Shown here one piece after another: positions 1 through 5,032 of a DNA stretch of 5,032 nt. The translations under genes and the position numbers were made by a program. The notes below the pieces were generated by a model. It saw only the letters and a list, made by a program, of their open reading frames with translations, did no database searches and was not told the DNA's origin. The stretch is from assembly GCA_007118045.1 (NCBI GenBank), contig SKTG01000449.1, positions 1-5,032 of the forward strand, read 5' to 3'. The first letter of the stretch is position 1. Every line of letters begins with the position of its first letter. The stretch is from Nitriliruptoraceae bacterium. Lineage in GTDB: Bacteria > Actinomycetota > Nitriliruptoria > Nitriliruptorales > Nitriliruptoraceae.

Positions 1-409
1 ACCGCCCTCGTCCGCGGGGCAGGACGACGAGGCGGCGGAAGGCGACGACACCGCCGACGACGCCGACGCCGACCCCGATGGCGAGGACGCCGAGGACGAC
101 GACCCGACCGAAGGGAACGACCTCGACGACGAGGCGGAGGACGAGGAGGCAGCGGACGCCGTCGACCTCGTCCTCGCGCTCGAGGAGCCGTCGTGGATGC
201 GGGTCGTGGTCGACGGGACGCTGGTGCTCGAGGAGACGGTGGCGGCGGGGGAGACCCTGCCCTTCGAGGGCGAGTCCGAGATCGAGATCCGTTTCGGCAA
301 TGCCGGCGGCGTCATCGCCGAGCTCAACGGCGAGGATCTCGGCGCTCCCGGCGGTCGGGGCGAGGCCGTGACCGTGCGCTTCACTCCGGACGGGGTGGAG
401 AACGTCTGA
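1..409 (+). CDS. RodZ-like protein, C-terminal part (acidic linker plus DUF4115 domain), 5' truncated
   Basis: The reading frame is open from base 2 to the TGA at 407-409, so the gene enters from outside the window and only its last ~135 residues are visible. Bases 20-166 encode a low-complexity stretch of 49 residues, 28 of them Asp or Glu and none Lys or Arg. This is a disordered acidic linker. From about base 191 (Ser-Trp-Met-Arg-Val-Val-Val-Asp-Gly) to the end there is a compact beta-rich domain with the DUF4115/RodZ C-terminal pattern: SWMRVVVDG, a Gly-Glu turn (AAGETLPF), then RFGNAGGV and ELNGEDLG. In the family, an N-terminal helix-turn-helix and one membrane helix precede the linker, and the DUF4115 domain lies outside the membrane. 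RodZ proteins work with MreB in cell shape; many actinobacterial members are only described as HTH/DUF4115 proteins. The N-terminal half is not visible, so the RodZ assignment rests on the C-terminal domain and on the rimO-pgsA neighbourhood. Confidence 0.8.
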   Translation, partial: PPSSAGQDDEAAEGDDTADDADADPDGEDAEDDDPTEGNDLDDEAEDEEAADAVDLVLALEEPSWMRVVVDGTLVLEETVAAGETLPFEGESEIEIRFGNAGGVIAELNGEDLGAPGGRGEAVTVRFTPDGVENV

Positions 410-459
410 CCGTCCGCCTGGTCCGCCCCGACGGTGGGCCGTCCGCAGCCGAGCCCGCC

Positions 460-464
460 GGAGG
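460..464 (+). promoter_or_regulatory. Ribosome binding site of rimO
   Basis: GGAGG lies 4 nt upstream of the GTG at 469. It is the only good Shine-Dalgarno match near the start of the conserved protein, and it decides the start at 469 over the upstream in-frame ATG at 193, which lies inside the preceding gene. Confidence 0.6.
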
Positions 465-468
465 CACC

Positions 469-2217
469 GTGGCCCCGACCGCAGCGAGCACGCCCCCGAG
501 CGTCGCCATCGTCACGCTCGGCTGTGGTCGCAACGAGGTCGACTCGGACCAGCTCGGTGGCCTCTTCCACCGCGAGGGGTGTGAGCTCGTCGACGACCCC
601 GCCAGCGCCGAGGTGGTGCTCGTCAACACGTGCACGTTCATCGCCCCCGCGAAGCAGGAATCGATCGACACGGTGCTGGAGGCGTGCCAGCTCAAGGAGG
701 ACGGCGTCACCCGGGGCGTGTTCGTCGTGGGGTGCATGGCGCAGCGTTACCCGCGGGAGCTCGCCGAAGCCATCCCCGAAGCGGACGCCATCGTGGGCTT
801 CGACGGCTACGGGCGGCTCCCGGCGATCGTCTCCGACGTCCTCGAGGGTCGCATCAGCGACCGGATCATCGGTGTCGGGGCCCCGCACCCCGGCAGCCGT
901 CCGTCCGGTCGCGACCTGCCGTTGCTGCTGCTCCCGTCCGGGACCACGACGGATGACGCGGACACGACGACCACCTCGGGCGAGGCGCCCGCGGCTGGGC
1001 TGCTCGGCCTCGAGGTGCGTGAGCGGGGCGCTTCCGGGGTCACGGGGCCATCAGCGCGAGGACCCGCCTCCGCGCCGGTGGACGAGCTGACCTCGGTGCC
1101 GGTGCACGAGCCCACCTCGGTGCCGGGGGACGAGCGCACCTGGTCACCGGTGGAGGGGCGGTCGCCCGGCCGCGCCGTCCCGCCGCTCGAGGTCCAGGAC
1201 GACCTGGATCGCATGCCGGCGTCGGGTCCGCGCTTCCCGGTGCGCCGGCTCGGTGTGGCCGGGCCGCCGCGCCCCTGGTCGTACCTGAAGATCGCATCCG
1301 GGTGCGACCGGGTCTGCACCTTCTGCGCGATCCCGTCGTTCCGGGGGCGGTTCCGTTCCCGCCCGCTCGACGAGATCGTGAGCGAAGCGGTCTGGCTGTC
1401 GGAGCAGGGCATCCGCGAGCTCGTGCTGGTGAGCGAGAACACGACCTCGTGGGGCAAGGACCTGCCCGCTGGGCGCGACCTCCAACCGACGCTGCTGCGC
1501 GAGCTGAGCGACATCGACGGCCTGGAGCGGATCCGGTTGATGTACCTGCAGCCGGCCGAGCTGACCGAGCCACTGCTGCAGGCGATCGCGACCGAGCCCA
1601 AGGTGGCCAGCTACTACGACCTGTCCCTGCAGCACGTGTCGGGCCCCGTCGTGCGCCGCATGGGGCGTTCCGGTGACGGCACCCGCTTCGCGGAGCTGAT
1701 CGCCCGGGCTCGGGACGCCGACCCCGATGCCGTGTTCCGTTCGAACTTCATCGTGGGGTTCCCGGGGGAGACCGACGACGACGTTCGGGTGCTCGAGGAC
1801 TTCCTGGAGGAGCAGCGCCTCGACTGGGTCGGGTTCTTCCCGTTCAGTCGCGAGGACGGCACCCCGTCCGACCACCTCGACGGGCAGGTGCCCGACGGGC
1901 TGGTGCGCGAGCGGCTGGCACGGGTCGGCGAGCTGCAGGAACGGGTGGCGGACGCGGCGACGGCACGCTTCGTCGGGCGTGAGCTCGACGTGCTCGTCGA
2001 CGAGGTGGTCGAGGATGACCCACTCGAGCGCGTCACGCTGGCACGCTCCTACCGTGAGGCCCCCGACACCGACGGCGAGGTGGCACTGGTGGGACCCGAC
2101 GGCGCACCGGCCGAGGTGCCGGCCGGGCGGTGGCTGACCGTCCGCGCGATCGACGCGGTCGGCGTCGATCTGGTCGCCGAGGTCGATGCCGCGACGGCCG
2201 GAGGCGCGCGTGGCTGA
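469..2217 (+). CDS. rimO: Ribosomal protein uS12 (S12) methylthiotransferase RimO, with long internal insertion
   Basis: RimO is a cytoplasmic radical-SAM enzyme that adds a methylthio group to the beta-carbon of a conserved Asp of ribosomal protein S12, using two 4Fe-4S clusters. From the GTG at 469 the protein is 582 residues. The N-terminal UPF0004 domain has three cluster cysteines, C19 (LGCGRNEVDS), C55 (NTCTFI) and C89 (VGCMAQRY). The radical-SAM motif CxxxCxxC is C279, C283 and C286, and the GFPGE motif is at 430-434. A TRAM domain begins near residue 505 and holds ARSYREAPDTDGEV, as in RimO. LGCxxNxVDS and AKQESIDT favour RimO over MiaB. RimO is usually about 440 residues; most of the excess lies between C89 and C279. 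There, roughly residues 157-248 are Thr/Pro/Gly-rich and look disordered. All catalytic motifs are intact, so the enzyme is probably active. It starts 59 nt after the RodZ-like gene and overlaps pgsA by 8 nt. Confidence 0.93.
   Translation: MAPTAASTPPSVAIVTLGCGRNEVDSDQLGGLFHREGCELVDDPASAEVVLVNTCTFIAPAKQESIDTVLEACQLKEDGVTRGVFVVGCMAQRYPRELAEAIPEADAIVGFDGYGRLPAIVSDVLEGRISDRIIGVGAPHPGSRPSGRDLPLLLLPSGTTTDDADTTTTSGEAPAAGLLGLEVRERGASGVTGPSARGPASAPVDELTSVPVHEPTSVPGDERTWSPVEGRSPGRAVPPLEVQDDLDRMPASGPRFPVRRLGVAGPPRPWSYLKIASGCDRVCTFCAIPSFRGRFRSRPLDEIVSEAVWLSEQGIRELVLVSENTTSWGKDLPAGRDLQPTLLRELSDIDGLERIRLMYLQPAELTEPLLQAIATEPKVASYYDLSLQHVSGPVVRRMGRSGDGTRFAELIARARDADPDAVFRSNFIVGFPGETDDDVRVLEDFLEEQRLDWVGFFPFSREDGTPSDHLDGQVPDGLVRERLARVGELQERVADAATARFVGRELDVLVDEVVEDDPLERVTLARSYREAPDTDGEVALVGPDGAPAEVPAGRWLTVRAIDAVGVDLVAEVDAATAGGARG
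1078..1149 (+). repeat. Three tandem 24-bp repeats inside the rimO insertion
   Basis: Three consecutive in-frame 24-bp units lie at 1078-1101, 1102-1125 and 1126-1149. They encode VDELTSVP, VHEPTSVP and GDERTWSP (RimO residues 204-227). The first two units differ at only a few bases; the third is more diverged. This is a small protein-level minisatellite inside the low-complexity segment that separates the UPF0004 and radical-SAM domains. Confidence 0.85.
2200..2204 (+). promoter_or_regulatory. Ribosome binding site of pgsA
   Basis: GGAGG lies within the last codons of rimO, 5 nt before the GTG at 2210. It supports the start at 2210 over the in-frame ATG at 2186, which has only a GAGG 3 nt upstream. 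Translation of pgsA is therefore probably coupled to termination of rimO. Confidence 0.65.
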
Positions 2218-2953
2218 CCGGCCCGGTGACCACGATCGGCCTCGTCCCGCCACGGCCGAGCCGGCCGACGACGAGGTCGCCGGGGACCCGACCCCCGACC
2301 GCCCGAGTGAGCCCGACGACACCGAGCCGCACTGGTTCAACCTGCCGAACCTGGTGACCTTCCTGCGGGTCCTGCTCGTCCCCGTGATCCTGTGGCTGTT
2401 GGTACGCGAGGGCGACGGGGATGCGGAGCGGTGGTGGGCGTTCGGCATCTTCGTCTTCGCGGCGGCCACCGACTCGATCGACGGGTGGGTCGCCCGCCGC
2501 TACAACGGCGTCACCCGCTGGGGCCAACTGGCCGATCCGATCGCGGACAAGCTGCTCATCGTCGGTGCCCTCGCATCGCTCGCCTACGTCGGCGATCTGC
2601 CGTGGTGGGCCGTCACCGTGATCGCCGTGCGTGAGATCGCCGTGACGGTGCTCCGCGTCCAGCTCGTGTCGCGTCTCCGGTTGGTGATGCCGGCCAGCCG
2701 CTGGGGCAAGATCAAGACCGTCGGGCAGGTGGTGGCCGTGGCTGCCTTCCTCGTCCCGGGACTTGCCCCCGTCGTCGCGCAACGCCTCCTCGACCTCGCC
2801 GTTGCGCTCACGGTGTGGTCGGGCATCGAGTACGCCTTCCGTGCGGGCCGCCTGGCTCGCGACCATCGCAGCGGTGGCTCCGAGCCGCCCACCGACGACC
2901 ATGGATCGTCGGTGGGGGTGGACCCACCGACCGAACCGGAGCACGACCGTTGA
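2210..2953 (+). CDS. pgsA: CDP-diacylglycerol--glycerol-3-phosphate 3-phosphatidyltransferase (PgsA)
   Basis: This membrane enzyme condenses CDP-diacylglycerol with glycerol 3-phosphate to give phosphatidylglycerophosphate and CMP, the committed step to phosphatidylglycerol and cardiolipin. The CDP-alcohol phosphatidyltransferase signature is complete: D88, D91, G92, A95, R96, G105, D109 and D113 (247-residue numbering from the GTG at 2210). The four Asp bind the metals and catalyse. ASRWGKIKTVGQ further on is also typical of PgsA. About six hydrophobic segments are visible, near residues 49-65, 75-90, 115-127, 132-148, 174-189 and 193-210. PgsA is usually about 180-205 residues. Here a hydrophilic Asp/Pro/Glu-rich N-terminal tail of about 40 residues and a polar C-terminal tail of about 30 residues are added. 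The GTG start overlaps the rimO stop (GTGGCTGA), which indicates translational coupling. The family includes other CDP-alcohol transferases, such as phosphatidylinositol phosphate synthases; the NLPN..TFLR start and GKIKT motif favour PgsA. Confidence 0.92.
   Translation: MADRPGDHDRPRPATAEPADDEVAGDPTPDRPSEPDDTEPHWFNLPNLVTFLRVLLVPVILWLLVREGDGDAERWWAFGIFVFAAATDSIDGWVARRYNGVTRWGQLADPIADKLLIVGALASLAYVGDLPWWAVTVIAVREIAVTVLRVQLVSRLRLVMPASRWGKIKTVGQVVAVAAFLVPGLAPVVAQRLLDLAVALTVWSGIEYAFRAGRLARDHRSGGSEPPTDDHGSSVGVDPPTEPEHDR
2888..2931 (+). other. Two overlapping, mutually exclusive hairpins at the 3' end of pgsA
   Basis: CCCACCGACGA (2888-2898) pairs perfectly with TCGTCGGTGGG (2906-2916): 11 bp with a 7-nt loop. 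Part of the second arm, GTCGGTGGG (2908-2916), can instead pair with CCCACCGAC (2923-2931): 9 bp with a 6-nt loop. Arm 2 is shared, so only one hairpin can form at a time. Both lie in codons for the polar C-terminal tail of PgsA, about 90-135 nt before the cinA start. No T-run follows, so this is not a canonical terminator. The inverted repeats are seen directly; any regulatory role is inference. Confidence 0.5.
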
Positions 2954-3023
2954 CGCCACCTCCTCAGACGCCGGATCGGACGCCGACCGTCGGTCGCAGC
3001 CAGCCACTGGGGCGTGACGACGG

Positions 3024-4352
3024 GTGGGGGCAGTGAGCGCTTCGGTCGAACCCACCGGCCGCGACGGCATCGTCGAGGGGACGCTGGTACGACCGGCTGA
3101 GGAGCGACCCCGGGCGGCCGTGCTCTCCGTGGGCAGCGAGCTGCTGCTCGGCGACCTCACGGACACCAACGCGACCTGGGTCAGTCAGCGACTGACCGAA
3201 CACGGCGTCGAGGTGGTCCATCACCTCGCGGTGGGTGACGATCTCGACCAGCTCGTCGCCGCCGTGCACTGGCTGGCCGAACGGGTCCACCTCATCGTCG
3301 TGGGTGGGGGCCTCGGACCCACGCGTGACGACCTCACCCGGGAGGCGGTGGCCGAGGCCGCGGGCGTCAGCCTGGAGCGGCACGAGGACCTCGAGGAGGC
3401 CATCGTGCAGCGGTTCGCCGCGATGCAGCGGCCGATGGCGCCTCAGAACCTCAAGCAGGCGCGCATCCCGGCCGGTGCCACCCCGTACCCGCCGGTGGGG
3501 ACTGCTCCCGCCTTCGGCGTGACGCTGACGCGACCCTCCGCGACGCGGGTGATCGCCCTGCCGGGGGTGCCGTGGGAGCTGCAGCAGCTGTGGGAGCAGC
3601 ACGTCGCCGACGAGGTGTCGGCCATCGCCGGCCTCCGGGTCACCGTCACGCGGGTCCTACACGTGGTCGGTCAGGGTGAGTCCGACGTGGCGGCCACGGT
3701 CGAGCCGCTGATCGGCGACCGCGACGACGTCATCCTCTCGTTCCTGGCGAAAGGACACGAGATCCAGGTGCGCCTGACCGTCTCGGCGGACGACCACGAC
3801 GCTGCCGCGGCCGCGTCGCAGCCCGTCGTCGAGGAGCTCGTGGCGGCCCTGGACGGCCACGTCGCCGGGGTGGACGACGAGGACCTCGAGACGGTCGTGG
3901 TCCGGTTGCTCGCCGAACGGGGCGCCACGGTGGCCACCGCGGAGTCGGCCACGGCAGGTGACGTCGCGGCCCGGTTGGGTCGCGTCCCAGGAGCCTCGGC
4001 GGTGCTGCTCGGCGGTGCGGCCGTGTACGCGACGGAGGCCAAGCACCGGGTCCTCGGCCTGCCCACGGCGTTGCTCGAGGAGCACGGCCCGGTCTCCGAG
4101 GCCGTCACGGAGGCGCTCGCGGCGGCGGCCCGGGCGACCTACGGCGCGGACTGGGGCATCGGCACCACCGCGGTCGCTGGTCCGGGCAGCGTCGACGACC
4201 TGCCCGTCGGGACGGGGTTCTGGGCGTTGGCGCACCCGGACGGCCACGTGGAGGTGCACGGCCGACGTATCCCCGGCGATCGCGGGCAGGTGCTGCAACG
4301 GCTGGGGTCGGCGGCGATCGACCTCCTGCGGCGTCGCCTGGCCGGCCTGTGA
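3024..4352 (+). CDS. cinA: CinA family protein: nucleotide-binding domain fused to NMN amidohydrolase (PncC-like) domain
   Basis: This two-domain CinA has 442 residues from the GTG at 3024. The N-terminal MoaB/MogA-like (COG1058) domain begins at SVGSELLLGD (residues 35-44), has VVGGGLGPTRDDLT (92-105) and LPGVPWEL (179-186), and continues through a linking domain with HVVGQGES (213-220). In the family this part is linked to ADP-ribose pyrophosphatase activity. The C-terminal CinA domain (about 285-442) is related to PncC, which deamidates NMN to NaMN in pyridine nucleotide recycling. It keeps AES (306-308), VYATEAK (334-340) and TTAVAGPG (381-388). The usual AESCTGG reads AESATAG here; actinobacterial members often lack the Cys. 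About 29 residues precede the usual family start. GTG 3033 is an equally plausible start, and neither has a strong Shine-Dalgarno. The gene begins 70 nt after pgsA. Despite its name (competence-induced), nothing here indicates competence. Product confidence is high; enzymatic activity is inferred. Confidence 0.92.
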   Translation: MGAVSASVEPTGRDGIVEGTLVRPAEERPRAAVLSVGSELLLGDLTDTNATWVSQRLTEHGVEVVHHLAVGDDLDQLVAAVHWLAERVHLIVVGGGLGPTRDDLTREAVAEAAGVSLERHEDLEEAIVQRFAAMQRPMAPQNLKQARIPAGATPYPPVGTAPAFGVTLTRPSATRVIALPGVPWELQQLWEQHVADEVSAIAGLRVTVTRVLHVVGQGESDVAATVEPLIGDRDDVILSFLAKGHEIQVRLTVSADDHDAAAAASQPVVEELVAALDGHVAGVDDEDLETVVVRLLAERGATVATAESATAGDVAARLGRVPGASAVLLGGAAVYATEAKHRVLGLPTALLEEHGPVSEAVTEALAAAARATYGADWGIGTTAVAGPGSVDDLPVGTGFWALAHPDGHVEVHGRRIPGDRGQVLQRLGSAAIDLLRRRLAGL

Positions 4353-4412
4353 CGGTCGCCGGTCGGGGCCACTTGCGGGCGCAGCGTCCCCGGTGCCGTC
4401 CGGTGCGGTGAG

Positions 4413-4982
4413 GTGGTGACGCGTCGGTTCGTGGCGCTCGGGGTCCCCGTGGACGTCAGCGACCCGCTGGCTGCGGCGCTCACGGCCCTGCGCGCGGACC
4501 ATGGCGGGCTGCGCTTCACGGCACCCGAGGACTGGCACCTCACGCTCGCCTTCTGCGGCGAGCTGGGCGACGCTCAGCTCGAGCCGCTGACCACCGTGGT
4601 CGAGGAGGCGGTCGCGGCGAGCCCGCTGCCCGACCGGCTGCGGCTCACCGGAGGCGGACGTTTCGGCCGTGCCGTGCTCTGGGCCGGGGTGACCGACGAG
4701 CCGGCGGGTCGTGTGGCCGCCCTGGGTGCGCGGATCCAGACCGGGTGCGAGGACGCCGGTCTGCCGGTCCAGCGACGGGCGGTACGGCCCCACGTGACCC
4801 TGGCTCGGGCCCGTCGAGGGGCAGCGGTGACGGCCGGTGCGGTCGCCGAGGTGACGGCCGCCACCGATGCGCTGACGGCGGCGGGCCGGGAGCACTGGAG
4901 CCCGCCGAGCGTCGAGGTGTGGTCATCGCACCTCGGCGATGGGCCCGCGCGCTACGAGGTCGACGCCGCGGTCAGCGGCTGA
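4413..4982 (+). CDS. thpR: RNA 2',3'-cyclic phosphodiesterase / 2'-5' RNA ligase family protein (ThpR)
   Basis: This 189-residue protein is close to the usual ThpR/LigT length of about 180-190. It carries the two catalytic HxTx motifs of the 2H phosphoesterase superfamily: H42-L-T44-L, in WHLTLAFCGEL, and H127-V-T129-L, in RPHVTLARAR. The family opens cyclic 2',3'-phosphates at RNA ends and can reversibly join 2'-5' RNA ends in vitro; its physiological substrate in bacteria is poorly defined. The N-terminus MVTRRFVALGVP matches the family's first beta strand, so the start is at GTG 4413 or at the adjacent in-frame GTG 4416. Both sit immediately after GGTGAGG, with unusually short spacing. The gap to cinA is 60 nt, consistent with the same transcript. 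The catalytic motifs are complete and about 85 residues apart, as expected for two pseudo-symmetric lobes. Family assignment is firm; substrate is unknown. Confidence 0.9.
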   Translation: MVTRRFVALGVPVDVSDPLAAALTALRADHGGLRFTAPEDWHLTLAFCGELGDAQLEPLTTVVEEAVAASPLPDRLRLTGGGRFGRAVLWAGVTDEPAGRVAALGARIQTGCEDAGLPVQRRAVRPHVTLARARRGAAVTAGAVAEVTAATDALTAAGREHWSPPSVEVWSSHLGDGPARYEVDAAVSG

Positions 4983-5000
4983 CGGTCGGGTCGGGAGCCG

Positions 5001-5024
5001 CGCCGGACCCCGTCGGGTCCGGCG
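5001..5024 (+). terminator. Perfect GC-rich hairpin after thpR, candidate terminator
   Basis: CGCCGGACCC (5001-5010) pairs perfectly with GGGTCCGGCG (5015-5024), giving a 10-bp stem with a CGTC tetraloop, starting 18 nt after the thpR stop. No T-run follows before the window ends at 5032. It could be a U-less terminator of the kind proposed for high-GC actinobacteria, an mRNA-stabilising stem, or a leader structure of the next gene. Confidence 0.45.
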
Positions 5025-5032
5025 TCGCGTCG

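Noticed and set aside
193..468. Extending rimO upstream to the ATG at 193 (674 residues)
   Set aside because: That segment overlaps the DUF4115 domain in another frame, has Arg/Gly-rich shadow-like composition and no family similarity; GTG 469 has a GGAGG and leads directly into the conserved RimO N-terminus.
410..468. Promoter or terminator between the RodZ-like gene and rimO
   Set aside because: Only a 5-bp stem (GACGG/CCGTC at 430-443) is present and no -10/-35-like sequence is visible; read-through is more likely.
1078..1149. CRISPR-like array in rimO
   Set aside because: The 24-bp units are contiguous with no spacers and encode in-frame protein repeats.
1144..2469. Long minus-strand open frame (441 codons) opposite rimO and pgsA
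   Set aside because: It has Arg/Gly/His-rich composition without recognisable motifs and lies opposite two clear genes; long antisense open frames are expected at this G+C content.
2984..2996. Small palindrome CGACCGTCGGTCG between pgsA and cinA as an operator
   Set aside because: It is short, with only five pairs around a 3-nt loop, and of a kind frequent in this composition; there is no known regulator to link it to.
2033..3169. Minus-strand open frame (378 codons) across rimO, pgsA and cinA
   Set aside because: It is a shadow of GC-rich coding; its AGGAGGTGG-like sequence on the minus strand (complement of 2956-2964) is not followed by a plausible protein.
3657..4895. Long minus-strand open frame (412 codons) opposite cinA and thpR
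   Set aside because: It spans the antisense of two well-supported genes and their gap, has low-complexity Arg-rich composition and no domain motif.

Overview
This window is a gene-dense, very G+C-rich stretch with third codon positions almost always G or C. All recognised genes lie on the + strand. The gene content and order (RodZ-like/DUF4115 protein, RimO, PgsA, CinA, ThpR) is a housekeeping neighbourhood that I associate with high-GC Actinobacteria, where it commonly leads into recA. The unusually acidic proteins would fit a deep-branching, possibly salt-tolerant actinobacterium (Nitriliruptoria-like), but that placement is inference only.

Layout: (1) Positions 1-409 hold the 3' end of a RodZ-like gene: a very acidic linker followed by a C-terminal DUF4115 domain. 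(2) Positions 469-2217 encode RimO, the radical-SAM methylthiotransferase acting on ribosomal protein uS12, with a long low-complexity insertion carrying three tandem 8-residue repeats. (3) Positions 2210-2953 encode PgsA, phosphatidylglycerophosphate synthase, overlapping rimO by 8 nt. (4) Positions 3024-4352 encode a two-domain CinA (nucleotide-binding domain plus NMN amidohydrolase-like domain). (5) Positions 4413-4982 encode a 2H-family RNA ligase/2',3'-cyclic phosphodiesterase, ThpR. (6) The last 50 bases contain a strong perfect hairpin that could be a terminator.

The five genes are probably co-transcribed. Gaps are about 60-70 nt, one pair overlaps, and no promoter is evident. Functionally they are a mixed set: cell shape, ribosomal protein modification, acidic phospholipid synthesis, nucleotide/pyridine salvage and RNA end processing. 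They read as a conserved synteny block, not as one pathway.

I found no mobile element, CRISPR array, RNA gene or defence system, and no convincing new system. The points most worth a second look are the repeat-bearing RimO insertion, two mutually exclusive hairpins in the last codons of pgsA, the terminal hairpin after thpR, and the extreme acidic linker in the RodZ-like protein.
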